DNA of 64,000 bases from Takakia lepidozioides (GCA_030704615.1 CM060734.1:26226001-26290000); one strand, 5' to 3'; positions 32,833 to 42,711 are shown, counted from the stretch's first letter. Numbers and translations: made by a program. The notes: generated by a model not told the origin, from the letters alone.

Positions 32833-34918
32833 CAGAAAGGTGAGGGCGATCTTGGACTGGGAGCCTCCGACATCGGTCCCGGGAGTGCGGTCCTTCCTAG
32901 GACTCGCCTCCTATTACCGGAAGTATGTGAGAAATTTCGCCAAGATCGTGGGGCCGTTGTCAGACCTTCTGTGTAAATCCAAAGTCTGGGTATGGAACAC
33001 ATTTTGTGGCCAAGCTTTTGCTGAATTGAAGCAGCGAATGGCGGAAGCTCCAGTCTTGAAAATCCCGGAGTTCGATCGTCCATTTGAGATTCATACAGAT
33101 GCGTCGGACTTCGCGATTGGGGGTGTACTTATGCAAGATGGACGTCCAGTGGCTTACAAAAGTAAGAAACTGAATGAAGTGGAGCGACGGTGGCCGACGC
33201 ACGAAAAAGAGATGAAGGCGGTGGTGCATTGTCTTGAGCTTTGGCGCCACTATGTTGGTTCCAACCCAGTGAAGGTGTTCATGGACAATGTCACAGTGAA
33301 GTATTTTGCCACGCAACCCAAGTTGTCCCCAAAACAACTTAGGTGGCAAGATACTTTGGCGGTGTTCGACGTGGATATCCAGTACAAACCAGGACGGGAC
33401 AATGTGGTGGCCGATGCTTTAAGTAGAAAGCATCAGCTCATGTTGGTGTATAGGGGCGAGACGGCGCTCCAAAGGAAGATCCGGAAGGCTTGCCGGAAGG
33501 ATGAGCTAGCGAAGTCCGTGATGCAAGACTTGAGGATGGGGGTTAAATCGCAGTTCCATTTGCAAAATGGACTGCTCCGGTATAAGCAAAAGCATCTCTA
33601 TGTGCCGAAGGGAGGGATCAGAGATAGTCTCTTGAGAGAATGCCATGATGGCCCGTTTGCGGGCCACGGCGGAGCCAAGCGCACCGTGGCACTCTTGAAG
33701 AAAGAGTATTTCTGGCCCAAACTCAGGGAGGAGGCAGAGGAGTATGTCAAGACATGCACGACATGCCAACAAAACCGGAGCGAGTACAAAAAGCAAGCGG
33801 GGCTGTTACAGCCCTTGCCGATTCCAGAGGGGACTTGGGAAAGCGTCTCGATGGATTTCATGACTGCTATGCCGCTGTCAAAAGGATTCGATGCAATCAT
33901 GGTGGTGGTGGATAGGTTCAGTAAAATGGGCCATTTCATCCCTACCAAGGAGACGGCAACGGCGCAGGAGACAGGGCGACTTTACTTCGCCAACGTCTTA
34001 AAGCATCATGGAGTCCCGAAGGATATTGTCTCGGACCGCGATCCAAAGTTTACGAGTAAATTTTGGAGGACACTTTGGAAGAAGATGGGGACGAGGCTGA
34101 AGATGAGCACCGCCTTCCGATCTACGACCGACGGCCAAACGAAAAGAGTGAATTCCGTAGTGAAGCAGATCTTGCGGAATTACGTGTCGGCAGACCAATC
34201 AGACTGGGTGGAACACTTAGACGCGGTAGAGTTCTGTTATAATAACACAGAACACTCCGCAACGGGAGTTTCCCCTTTCGTATTGGTCTATGGAAAAGCA
34301 CCTCTGGTGCCGACAAGTTGGGCCGCCCAGGACGTTGAGGAACCGGCAGTAGCGGCGGTACTGGAAGAACGCGAGTGTTTGTTGAAGCTCGCAAAGTACA
34401 ACATTGCCAAAGCTAGGAAACGGTATGAAAGGCAGGCGAATCGGAAGCGGAGGGAAGTGAAGTTTGTGGCAGGCATGGAGGTCTGGTTGAACATCAAGAA
34501 TTCCCGACTACCTCCGGAAGTGAGTCCAAAGTTCGTACCTCCGTATGCGGGACCCTTTCGCATCCGGAAGGTTATGAATGAGGATGTGTATGAATTGGAG
34601 CTGCCGGCAAACAACAAGGTGCATCCAGTATTCCACGTCTCCATTTTGAAGCCTTACTTCAAAGATGAAGCGCGTCCGAATCGGCATCAAGTGTTGCGTC
34701 CGCCACCTGTGCTGTTGGATCATGAAAATGAACCTGAGTACGAGGTGGAGGCAGTACTTAAATCGAGGAGGTTCAAGAACCGAGAAACGGAGTATCTCAT
34801 CAAATGGAAGGGCTATCATCATGTGGAGGCATCTTGGGTGCGTGCCTCAGAAATGGGAAACGCATCCGAGGCGGTTGCAGTTTTCGAAGGGCGACCTCAA
34901 AAGTGGAAAAAACGTTGA
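32786..34918 (+). CDS. Element C RNase H, integrase and chromodomain
   Basis: Continuous frame to the stop at 34916-34918. Order: end of reverse transcriptase ([15 protein letters not shown]), RNase H ([45 protein letters not shown]), integrase zinc-binding region ([14 protein letters not shown] ... CTTCQQNR), and integrase core with [20 protein letters not shown] and [10 protein letters not shown]. The third catalytic residue of the D-D35-E triad is Lys ([10 protein letters not shown]; families have Glu), a single G-to-A change. Then [18 protein letters not shown] and [13 protein letters not shown]. The chromodomain is at about 34735-34900: [35 protein letters not shown]. It would direct integration to marked chromatin, as in chromoviruses. 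Confidence 0.93.
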   Translation, partial: EFLGHVITQDGIKMDDRKVRAILDWEPPTSVPGVRSFLGLASYYRKYVRNFAKIVGPLSDLLCKSKVWVWNTFCGQAFAELKQRMAEAPVLKIPEFDRPFEIHTDASDFAIGGVLMQDGRPVAYKSKKLNEVERRWPTHEKEMKAVVHCLELWRHYVGSNPVKVFMDNVTVKYFATQPKLSPKQLRWQDTLAVFDVDIQYKPGRDNVVADALSRKHQLMLVYRGETALQRKIRKACRKDELAKSVMQDLRMGVKSQFHLQNGLLRYKQKHLYVPKGGIRDSLLRECHDGPFAGHGGAKRTVALLKKEYFWPKLREEAEEYVKTCTTCQQNRSEYKKQAGLLQPLPIPEGTWESVSMDFMTAMPLSKGFDAIMVVVDRFSKMGHFIPTKETATAQETGRLYFANVLKHHGVPKDIVSDRDPKFTSKFWRTLWKKMGTRLKMSTAFRSTTDGQTKRVNSVVKQILRNYVSADQSDWVEHLDAVEFCYNNTEHSATGVSPFVLVYGKAPLVPTSWAAQDVEEPAVAAVLEERECLLKLAKYNIAKARKRYERQANRKRREVKFVAGMEVWLNIKNSRLPPEVSPKFVPPYAGPFRIRKVMNEDVYELELPANNKVHPVFHVSILKPYFKDEARPNRHQVLRPPPVLLDHENEPEYEVEAVLKSRRFKNRETEYLIKWKGYHHVEASWVRASEMGNASEAVAVFEGRPQKWKKR

Positions 34919-35732
34919 TGGGGACATCAACCTTGGAGCGTGGGGGAGGAAATGCATGCTTAGCCCAGCTTAGCTAGCTCAGGAATCCGATTGCAAAAAT
35001 TTGTATTGTACAAAATTTGCTTTAAATGAAATGGTTTTCAAATGTTGTGCTTCCTATTTTGTTTGGAATGGTGATGCATGGTATGGTTGGCTAGTGTGTA
35101 GAATGCATGCTAGCTTACAAAGTGGGAGAGGTAAATTGGGTTAATCGTGTGTTTGCACAGTGCCGAAATCGGGTGACTCCCATCCAAGGGGCAAGGAAAC
35201 TTGCGCCTTCTTTGGGAGTTCACGTGCTAGTGCGCACCTGGCGCGTGCGCGTACTATAACTGCACTACCGAGGGGGTTGCCTTGTAGTGCGGGCTAACGC
35301 GGAAGCTACGTGCTTCCGTTTATGTACTATAATCGTGTAGCCTCGGGACGAAGTCGTAGTGCGGCTTCGGCGTATTCCCGTACCTCAGGCCAGCATTCCA
35401 AGGCGGACCCAATTGTAGTGATTGGGGCGCGCGGTTGGTTCAAGGTTATCTTTCTAGTCAAAGAGGGTTCGAGGTGAACCTTGCTCAAGCGATGCCCAAA
35501 GCGGCATCATGAGCGGTCGCAAGCAATGTTGTTGCAGTAAGGCGATTCGATCCTCGGGGAGGATCGTTCCTTGGCCTTGAAGTAGGCCAAGAAGAGTGCA
35601 CTGGGAGGAGCTTGAGAGGCTCCACCCTTGGCCGGGACTTGGAGGAAGTCGGCCGACGCCACAACTTGGATGTTCGTTTCTACAAAATGGACAAGTCGAT
35701 GAGGACATCGACCCCCTGTTGGTAGGGGTGTG
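34919..35732 (+). other. Element C 3' untranslated region
   Basis: No coding sequence. 35200-35400 is GC-rich with several short dyads (for example GGAAGC-TACGT-GCTTCC) and repeated CTATAA and TAGTGCGG motifs. From 35452 to the LTR it matches the 3' untranslated region of element A. A purine-rich run (GGTAGGGGTG) just before 35733 is the likely plus-strand primer. Confidence 0.8.
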
Positions 35733-36453
35733 TGTCGCGGCCCTTTGCCTTGAGGGCAGGGGGTCGGGACACATGAGGGGCTGCCCCTGTGGTGGGGGTA
35801 GCGGCAGCGATAGGTATGGGGGGGCTGAAGCACCCTTGAGTGCCCAAGGCACTCAGGAAGCGGAGGCGCTCACTAGGTGGAGCCCCGCACACCGGGTTGC
35901 GGTGGGGTGGCTCCACAAGGGTGGTGGTAGCTTAGCGGGACTTAGTGGGGGTGGCATAGGACTCACCATGGGGGCGGAGACCTCGTGGTGGGAGTCGTGG
36001 GTAGTCTTGGGACTCATCACGGTCCATAGGGGCCGTGGTGAGTGGGCCAAGACTCACCTCGACTCATCACCGGAAGTCGAGGGTTTTCGTAGTGGTTCGC
36101 CATAAAATGGCATGGCTGGTTGTGAAACCCCCGTGGACAGCTACAGAAGTATATATAGGGAGTAGTAACCCTGAGAACGGTGCAAGCCCATTGGTGACCA
36201 AAAACTAGTGAGTAAGCGAGCGAGCCGGAAAGCGACCAAAGAGTGGGGAGCTGTTCCGGACTGCCAACTACCAAAGGTAATTCCCGCTGGTTCCAAATCG
36301 GTGGAGGGTGCTTTGAACAAAGGGGGACCGTTATGCCCCGGTGAGCAGCCGAAGCTCCAAGTTGGCCCGGCGGCCAGGTTGGGAGTCAGGCGCGCGCATC
36401 AAAGCGAGTAACTATGACTTGAGGGGGAGCTTACCGAAGTGAGGTGCGCGACA
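35733..36453 (+). repeat. Element C 3' LTR
   Basis: 721 bp, TGTCGCGGCC to GGTGCGCGACA, TATATATAG at 36150-36158. Followed by AATCA (36454-36458), matching the left flank. Confidence 0.97.
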
Positions 36454-36864
36454 AATCAGGAGTATGAAGTCGACGAAGTCCTAGACTCTCGCATCAAGTA
36501 TAAACGTCTTGGTACAACTTGGAAGGCAATTAATTCCTTCAACATTGTACCTGCCTCATGCCAGTATTGTGCTCCTACTCGAAGTCTGATAATTTTGTTG
36601 GAGGTTGAGGCTTCGGACCCAGAGGGCAACGAAATCATGTTTGAAGGCAACTTCGAAAATCAGAATACTCAAATCACTACGTGGTCCCAAGTTCAAGGTG
36701 TTGGAAACTATCGGTGGTTGCAGGGACCTATAAATTATTTGAGTCAAGAACGAAGAGCCGAATACTTGGCAAGTACCATTCACCGGATTTTGGATTTTCT
36801 CCAACTCTAAGCAAGTCCAAGATTTTACCGCTCCTCGAGGAACTCGGCGCTAGAGGAGGGGTGA
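36454..36864 (+). pseudogene. Element B chromodomain remainder and 3' end
   Basis: Resumes element B after element C: QEYEVDEVLDSRIKYKRL is the start of a chromodomain, but the expected YLVKWKGY block does not follow in frame, so the domain is decayed. An open frame continues to 36810 without recognisable features. AGAGGAGGGG at about 36852-36861 is the polypurine tract before the 3' LTR. Confidence 0.7.
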
Positions 36865-37460
36865 TGTCACGGACATAGCCCAGAGGAACTTGCCAGAAAT
36901 AAATACTAAAAGTTACCAAGTTACCATGTTACCGGAACTTACCATGATTTACCGTGATTTACCATTATCTACCATGATTTACCATTATTTACCAAGTTAC
37001 CGGGAGTTTACCAAATTACCAAGAGTAACTTGGGAAACTGCTCAGGAAGCTTCCTTTGGAAGAAACTTCTCCATCAAGATACCTCTTTTGTTTAAGGAAG
37101 CTTCTCCATCAAGAAACCTTTGTTTAATCTTGGAAACTTCTCCAGCAAGAAACCTCCATAGATGAAGCTTCTTAGGGAAGCTTCTTAGTAGCCAGTATAT
37201 ATAAGAGGCGAGACTGGACACTCTTCAGTCTCACCAACACCAGTTCAAGCTACTCTTGTTTCCAGTTCCCAGTACTCCAGTCCAGTTCCCAGTACTCTAG
37301 CCCAGTTTCCAGTATCTGGTACTCCAGTCTAGTTTCCAGCATTCTAGTATTCAAGTCGTGTTCCAATATCTTATACTCTTGTTCATTGTTATAAAGATCA
37401 TCTTGATTCCTATTTACTCATCGTGCATACGGCCACGCCGACCTTGACTTCTTGTCTAGT
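36865..37460 (+). repeat. Element B 3' LTR
   Basis: Starts TGTCACGGAC, with TTACC-type decamers, six GAAnnTTC motifs and TATATATAA at 37196-37204. It ends where homology with the 5' LTR stops (TTGTCTAGT), directly against element A reverse transcriptase sequence. Confidence 0.85.
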
Positions 37461-37760
37461 GACGATTTACAGGCCGGTAATCACTGCACATACGTCTCTC
37501 CGTCCAATTGCCATAGATATCCTTCTTGGATAGCATCACTGTGGCTGAAGCATACTCTCCACCAGAGAGCTCCACCAAACCAGCCTCCCAAAGGTCTTGA
37601 GTCCTTATCTGAATCAAAGGCCTCTCTATGTCACTATATCTATAGGGTCTCCGAAAGATTGGCGTGTCAGTGGCCAACTCAATACGAATTTCCTGACCCT
37701 TCAGTGCTCCCATGTCCTTCAAACTGAAGGCAAAGCAATTCCTGTAAGCCTCAGAAACCG
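37461..37760 (-). pseudogene. Element A reverse transcriptase, N-terminal part
   Basis: The minus strand reads FAFSLKDMGALKGQ, TPIFRRPYRYSDIERPLI and LWEAGLVELSGGEYASATVM, then RRMCSDYRPVN at the element B boundary. This is the fingers/entry region of a Ty3/gypsy reverse transcriptase. The next approximately 250 residues, including the catalytic palm, are missing from the window. Confidence 0.88.
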
Positions 37761-38165
37761 CCGTATACGTCGTCTCTCTCCTCTAGTGACAATGGGTCCA
37801 ATGTTAGGCTCCCAATTGTCCTCCGTAACTGCAACCTTAAGTCCAGCAGACTTAAAGGTAGGAGATGCGTCCCGTTGTTGCTATGCCGCAACCTCTTGAG
37901 CAGTGGCCACTGCCTGCTCTGTCAGTGACAAGGCCTCATCCTGCCCCATCATCTCATCCCTGAGGACCTCCTCAACCGGAGAAGAATCCCCAACCTCATC
38001 CTTCACCGCCGCTTTGGCTGCCAACTCCCTCTAAACCTCGAGCACCTCCCACGTGTGCCATGGATACCTGCACCCCGTGGTCCTCGCCTGCTCGCCCTCA
38101 TTCACTGCCTATACCGTCTAGGTAGGCAGAGAGACCATCAAGGGAAGTGTACTCCACACTCTGCA
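37761..38165 (-). other. Element A linker between methyltransferase and reverse transcriptase
   Basis: Degraded coding sequence on the minus strand with pieces such as KVAVTEDNWEPNIGPIVTRG and an acidic stretch (GDSSPVEEVLRDEMMGQDEA), several stops. No domain recognised. Its position suggests a flexible linker in the polyprotein. Confidence 0.5.
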
Positions 38166-39298
38166 TTACTCAACCATAGCCAAGCTAATGATCCAGGTCA
38201 AGCAATTGAGATCCATTGCTTGCCCCAACACCTGACGACGTGATGCCTTAGAAAGAGACTGCACCGCCGTGGTACCAGTGGTAAAACCCATCGCCCACTC
38301 ACGCTCATCAACATTAGGCTCCACTAACTGCTGCAACTGATAATCCAACAGGAGGCCAGGTCCACTATCCCGGAACACATGCGATCCTGGGAAGCTGAGC
38401 AGTTTAGGTAATGCTGCTCGTGGTTGACCCACCTTGTTGATTACTGCCAAAGGCGAACGGTCATCGTGTCTCACACGCTGAGACTGTCTCCCTATGTCCA
38501 AAATGTTATCCACTGTCAGGTGTGTTGGCCGTTGCACCCCATCAAATGTACGCTTGAGCAGTGCGGGTGGCATCAAGTTAGTCCACCATAGCTGTGGGCG
38601 ATGAGTTCATGAACCCACTGCAGTTGTGTCCAGCAACACTGCTAACCCAAGCCACGACCGGACTTGATGCACACTGGTCATCATCCTGGCCCAAGAATCG
38701 CCCATCAGTGGCACATTCTCCAAGATGTATGTTGGAGATACAGCTTGATAAAGTTGTAAGTGGCGCAAAACCCGCACCATCTCCCAAAACAGACCCGACC
38801 TCAAGTCTCGCAATCCATTGCCATGCCCGGCTGATGAATGCCCTTGGCAAGGCCAACCTGCCACTACCAAATGAATGGAGCCAACCCGCTCCAAATCCTG
38901 CGCCCCCAGCAACGAAATGTCTGCTGGCAAGTCCTGCTTATATCCACGAATTGCAAACACCGGCAACAACTCAGGGTATTGCTGCACTAACTGAGCAACA
39001 TGGCGTAGTGAGACGCGTCGTGCAGTCTCATCCCTCTCCACATACAGGTAACGCCAAACCCGTACATCTGCCTGTAGCACAGCAGCCAATCCGGTGCTGA
39101 TCCTGCCAAACAAGTCCAGAAGGCAAATGTCGTTATCCGGATACTGCCACACAATGGGTTTGGTATCCAATGGAGACAACTGAGGTGGTCCTGGTGCAAT
39201 CCCCGCACTTTCCTCCTCTCCTAACGGTACAAACACCTCTACCCAGGCTTGTTGCACCCATCGATCAGCAATTCGCTGCAAATCCTTGCTCGTGCCTT
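38166..39298 (-). pseudogene. Cytosine-5 DNA methyltransferase domain within element A (one premature TGA)
   Basis: DNA (cytosine-5) methyltransferase, transferring methyl from S-adenosylmethionine to cytosine. Minus-strand motifs in the classical order: I, LLDLFGRISTGLAAV (cofactor binding, about 39120); II, YVERDETARR; IV, VVAGWPCQGHSSAG with the catalytic Cys codon at 38847-38849; VI, YILENVPLMGD (ENV); VIII, THRPQLWWTNL; IX-X, VDEREWAMGF and SLSKASRRQVLGQAMDLN. The C-terminal pattern is closest to DNMT3/DRM-like enzymes. The frame is single from 39298 to 38166 except for TGA at 38607-38609, in a position expected to be Arg (CGA to TGA). It lies between the protease and reverse transcriptase of a Ty3/gypsy element in the same strand, so it is a retrotransposon domain, not a host gene. 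Confidence 0.92.
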
Positions 39299-40025
39299 AC
39301 AATGGAGTGTGAGCAACCATGGTAGACAACTCCGCCATACCATACATATCATCTTGCTCTGCTGGAGGTGACACATCCTCTGAATGAGCGTTGCCCTCTA
39401 GCAACTCGCTAGACCAAGTCACTGCAGCTGTGAATGCTGTTAGTGTCGGCATCTTGCCTTGCTGGGCAACCGCAACTCCTCCTATATTGAACGTCATGGG
39501 GAGTTGCACACGCCGGCCCTCCCCTGACTGCCATCCAGGCCTGACTCCTCCCAAAAATCCAAGGTGAAGCCCATAGGGTACAACACTGCCCCACCAATTA
39601 GGACATCGTACGAGACCGCGTCTGTCACAATGGCCTTGGCTCACATCATTGAGCCATCTGTCGGGTGATCCGACCGTAGTCTGATAACCAACTCACGTCG
39701 TGTTATGCCTCGAGCCTGCTCTGAACCTCCCAGAGATGTTTGTATCTGGAATGGGCAACGCTCCATGTCCGCCTCCGTGAGGCCCAAGCTTGCGATAGCA
39801 GCTCTGCCCAGCATCAAATGGCTAAGCTCCCGAGTCCAACAAGACCCGTAGTGGTCGGTACCTCTTGCCTGCCGGTCCACTCAAACAGAAAATGTCATCC
39901 TGGTTGTCTAATATGACAACTTCAGGTGTTACCATGGCGCGCTCAATGGCCGGCCTAGCTGGCAACTCCGCCAACTTGGCAGCTGCAGCTTGCCATGACG
40001 CCGCCGTGGCAGTCTTGACCCTCAA
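39299..40025 (-). pseudogene. Element A protease region
   Basis: The minus strand reads VVILDNQDDIFCLSGPAGKR, then RPLRVLLDSGA (active-site DSG) followed directly by TAG and a one-base shift, then LMLGRAAIASLGLTEADMER and RELVIRLRSDHPTDGS, then after a TGA the segment AKAIVTDAVSYDVLIGGAVL and YPMGFTLDFW. The overall order is that of a retropepsin with an extended C-terminal part. The TAG after DSGA is consistent with CAG-to-TAG. Confidence 0.75.
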
Positions 40026-40451
40026 ATCCCCTCCGCCACTACATCTTCCACTATATCCGCAGAAGATGAAGTGACCTCCCTACTCTCAGAGAGTGTAGCT
40101 GCCAGTCGAAACACTGTAGCTGGTCTGACCCCGACGTTGCAATCATGGTAGTCGAAAACAATGGAGCCTGACACACAGATGTGGCCGCCTCCAGCAGCAC
40201 ACTAGCTACCGTAGCCTTGGCAGCACTAGGTTGTGGTGCTGCCCGTATAGCTCTCCCCAATGGCACAGTAACCTCCGCCTCAGTAGCAGTCGGACGAGAA
40301 CTAGGTGCCATGGATGGCATCGACACTGTCTCCGCCAATGTGAATGACTGAGGAAGCCTAGCCTGAAGACTTCCCCTAGTTGTAAATCCAACTCCACCTC
40401 TGCACCTCGTGGCTCGGGAACGCGTGCTGCTCCTTGAGTCACTGCAGCAGC
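40026..40451 (-). pseudogene. Element A gag/spacer fragment
   Basis: Ala/Val/Pro-rich coding-like sequence on the minus strand (AAAVTQGAARVPEPRGAEVE, then AETVSMPSMAPSSRPTATEA after a frame change), upstream of the protease. No gag core or zinc knuckle is visible. It is cut at 40454 by the CACTAC terminus. Confidence 0.45.
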
Positions 40452-40454
40452 AGA

Positions 40455-41275
40455 CACTACAGGAAAAGGGGGGCCTTTGCGACGCCGCGGCGTTGGAAAA
40501 ATGCGCATTTCAGGCACGCGGCAGGCGCCGAATTTGCGATGTCCGGTCGTTGCCCGACAGTCGCATGGGCGTTGCCAAAAAGACATCGTAAAAATGCGAC
40601 GTATGGGGGTCGCGAGCCCCCGCCCCAACTCCCGCGATTGCCGGACGTCGCTTTTCGGCCATCCACGCCGATGGCAGGGGCCTCCTTCGAGCGACGTCTC
40701 GCCGTCGCGGCCCTCCAGCCGACGGCGTTGGTGGGGGGGACGGCGCGGTGTCGCATCCCTTTTTTTTTCTAACCTGCCTGGGAGTCCTATCCTAAAACCC
40801 AAAAACACGTGGCGTAAACCGGGTGGTACGCCAAGCGACGCCAGTGTGTCGCTACAAGCGACTATTGGGCGTGGCAAAAAAAAATAGCAGGAGCAGGAGT
40901 CGGGCTCCGCCTAGCCCGGGCTTGGGTTTTCGCCACACTCTGGCGTCGTTTTTTTAATATTTAATCCAAAAAAATAAAAGACGTGGCGCAGGCAGGGTGG
41001 CGGGCTCCGCAACACCAGGGCGTCGTGGCTTGCGACCCCCGGACCAAAAAAACACGTCGCAGGGGGTGTCGGGCATTGCTGCCCGCAAATGGGATTTGCG
41101 ACGCCCGACCGTCGCGGCTTGCGACCCCCGCCCAAAAAACACGTCGCCAATTGCAACGTCCTGCAGTCATGAGGGCAACCTGGTGGGGGGGGTGTTGGGG
41201 GTTGATTTTGGGGGTGAATTGGGGGTGGTTTTGTTTTTTGCCTGGTTTTTGTTTTTGGGGATGGGAGACCTTACA
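40455..41275. mobile_element. CACTA transposon terminus with GTCGC-rich subterminal repeats
   Basis: CACTACAGGAAAA at 40455-40467 is a typical CACTA (En/Spm) end. It is followed by about 800 bp packed with TGCGACG/CGTCGC motifs in both orientations, including two close copies of GGCTTGCGACCCCCG...AAAAACACGTCGC near 41027-41060 and 41115-41145. Such subterminal arrays bind the element-encoded protein in En/Spm. The insertion truncates element A. The opposite terminus was not found. Confidence 0.7.
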
Positions 41276-41455
41276 GCTTCCATTTCTCTGATTTAGCAGG
41301 TACACAATTGAGCAAGCATGAATCGAGGGTGAGGACGGTGCGACACATGAATAAGATGGAAGATGGAAATATGGAAATATATTTACAGGAAATGAGCTGA
41401 AAAACTCACAAGGGTTCAGTAGCCTGTCCCTAGGACCTACATGGACTAGGACTAG

Positions 41456-41990
41456 TCATCCTCATCTTCATCCTCAGTGGAGGACTCAGAGCTATCCGAT
41501 GAGCCTGATGACTCCGTGCCCTTTGCCAGAGCACCTAAATGAGGCGGCGTTCCCCTAAGTCCCACAGAACTTTCATCCAATCCCTGGCCATGACCCCCGA
41601 CCTCATCCATACTAGTGCCCTACAGTGCACTCATCCCCTCCGTGTTGGCCATGTTCTTCATGAGGGATTGCCAACCATGCTCCTTGGCGTAGTTGTACTC
41701 TACCGGAGATGGCTTTCTCTCAAACCCGCGTTGCTACACATGCCACAAATTAAAGTCAATTCTTCGCGACGATGGAGCCAGAAAGAAGACATAACAAAAT
41801 CCATAAGGAAGTACGACTTACAAATCGCAAGATAAAACCTTTGGATCCGTCGGCGCCCCACTTGTGTGTGGATTCGTGCTTGTCAAGGCGGACTGTTGTT
41901 GCTTCGCGTGCCCGATCAAATTTGGCCTTGTTTGCGGCATCATTCTCTCCCGCAATGAGTGCATCCCACGATACCTATGCCCCCCCCCCC
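41456..41990 (-). CDS. Unrecognised transposon-associated ORF with acidic C-terminus
   Basis: Two coding-like minus-strand segments. One (about 41985-41810) reads SWDALIAGENDAANKAKFDR and TTVRLDKHESTHKWGADGSK. The other (about 41735-41456) reads RKPSPVEYNYAKEHGWQSLM, contains one stop, and ends ESSGSSDSSESSTEDEDEDD before a TGA. Its position next to a CACTA terminus and reading toward it suggests the smaller TNPA-like gene of the element, but I do not recognise a domain. A C-run at 41981-41996 borders it. Confidence 0.4.
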
Positions 41991-42551
41991 CCCCCCAACA
42001 ATTAGTGAATTACACACATACGTTGCATCGAATCCACCTCATTAATGCACATGCGACAAATGGAAGGTGAAATGATTCAGGATTTGCCAATCTGTGTAAT
42101 TTCATAAGGTGGTTTGGGTATGGTAATTTGTAACCAACAGTTAGTGCTAATTCATTGACGTATTTATGAAAACAGTAGTCTAGAAATAAGTAAGGCGAAT
42201 GTATAATTACTTCGGGATAAATAATTATGATTTTTAGATATATACATACATATACGCATATATATACAATAAAAGAGAGAGCCTAATGTAAATATTAGTT
42301 ATTAAGCAAACAACAAAATTTAATTTCAACCAACCAACTTTATTTTTTATTTTATTTTAAGGATTTTATGTATATATTTACGTTTAAACGATAGGGATAT
42401 TGATTTATTTAGTTTTTACTAGTCCCCATTAATTTATGTGAGTCAAGAATAGATAAGCAATTAGATCATTCTAAGGAACAGATCAGCCCAACAAACAATA
42501 TTAATATAACCAAAATAAAAGAAGATAATCAAAACCAACTATAGGGAAGTA

Positions 42552-42635
42552 GTGTGGCAGTTATTGGGATTTGAAACCCCAACCTCGAATGCGCGAGTGA
42601 AATCTCTAACCGATAAATCCCTCAAGTTATATTCA
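42552..42635 (-). repeat. tRNA-like segment (possible SINE head or tRNA relic)
   Basis: The minus strand has CGGTTAGAG (D-arm-like), CTCG-CGCATT-CGAG (a perfect 4-bp anticodon-like stem) and GGGGTTTCAAATCCC (T-arm-like). The acceptor stem is not convincing, so it is more likely a tRNA-derived SINE or relic than an active tRNA gene. Confidence 0.4.
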
Positions 42636-42711
42636 AAGCTAATTTGCCTATCTAAGTACTTATAGGGCTATTACAAAGATTCTGAACAGATAAGCAAAAC
42701 TAAATAAGTTG

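Larger units (their letters stand above)
29498..36453 (+). mobile_element. Element C: chromovirus (Ty3/gypsy with chromodomain), 6956 bp, inserted in element B
   Basis: Complete structure: 5' LTR 29498-30224, primer-binding site TGGTATCAGAGC at 30227-30238 (complementary to initiator-Met tRNA), gag, protease, reverse transcriptase, RNase H, integrase, chromodomain, long 3' untranslated region, 3' LTR 35733-36453, and AATCA duplications on both sides. LTR ends are TGTCGCG and CGCGACA. The LTRs differ at roughly 3% of positions by eye, so insertion is fairly recent. Two TAG codons, a 76-bp insertion in pol and an integrase Glu-to-Lys change disable this copy. Confidence 0.97.
24512..37460 (+). 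mobile_element. Element B: chromodomain Ty3/gypsy retrotransposon with heat-shock-like LTRs, itself split by element C
   Basis: The 5' LTR (24512 to at least 25067) and 3' LTR (36865-37460) both begin TGTCACGGACATAGCCCAGA. Internal plus-strand order: gag, protease, reverse transcriptase, RNase H, integrase, chromodomain start (interrupted at 29497 by element C and resumed at 36454), polypurine tract AGAGGAGGGG just before the 3' LTR. Homology between the LTRs stops at TTGTCTAGT, where the 3' LTR abuts element A reverse transcriptase sequence. Many stops and frameshifts. No clear target-site duplication. Confidence 0.9.
21502..40454 (-). mobile_element. Element A: Ty3/gypsy retrotransposon encoding a DNA methyltransferase, split by nested insertions
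   Basis: On the minus strand the parts run: gag/spacer (40451-40026), protease (40025-39299), cytosine DNA methyltransferase (39298-38166), linker, start of reverse transcriptase (37760-37461), then element B (24512-37460), then end of reverse transcriptase and RNase H (24511-23970), integrase (23973-22511), 3' untranslated region and 3' LTR (22147-21502). The 5' LTR and most of gag are missing, cut by the CACTAC terminus at 40455. The central reverse transcriptase core is absent on both sides of element B. Several stops and frameshifts show the copy is dead. The protease-methyltransferase-reverse transcriptase order in one strand supports a single polyprotein gene. Confidence 0.85.

Noticed and set aside
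35200-35400. Structured RNA gene in the element C 3' untranslated region
   Set aside because: Short GC-rich dyads exist but no consistent fold or known RNA motif could be supported by eye.
38607-39281. Methyltransferase as a host DNA methyltransferase gene with introns
   Set aside because: No introns are needed, it sits between protease and reverse transcriptase of a retrotransposon in the same strand, and it shares their kind of decay.
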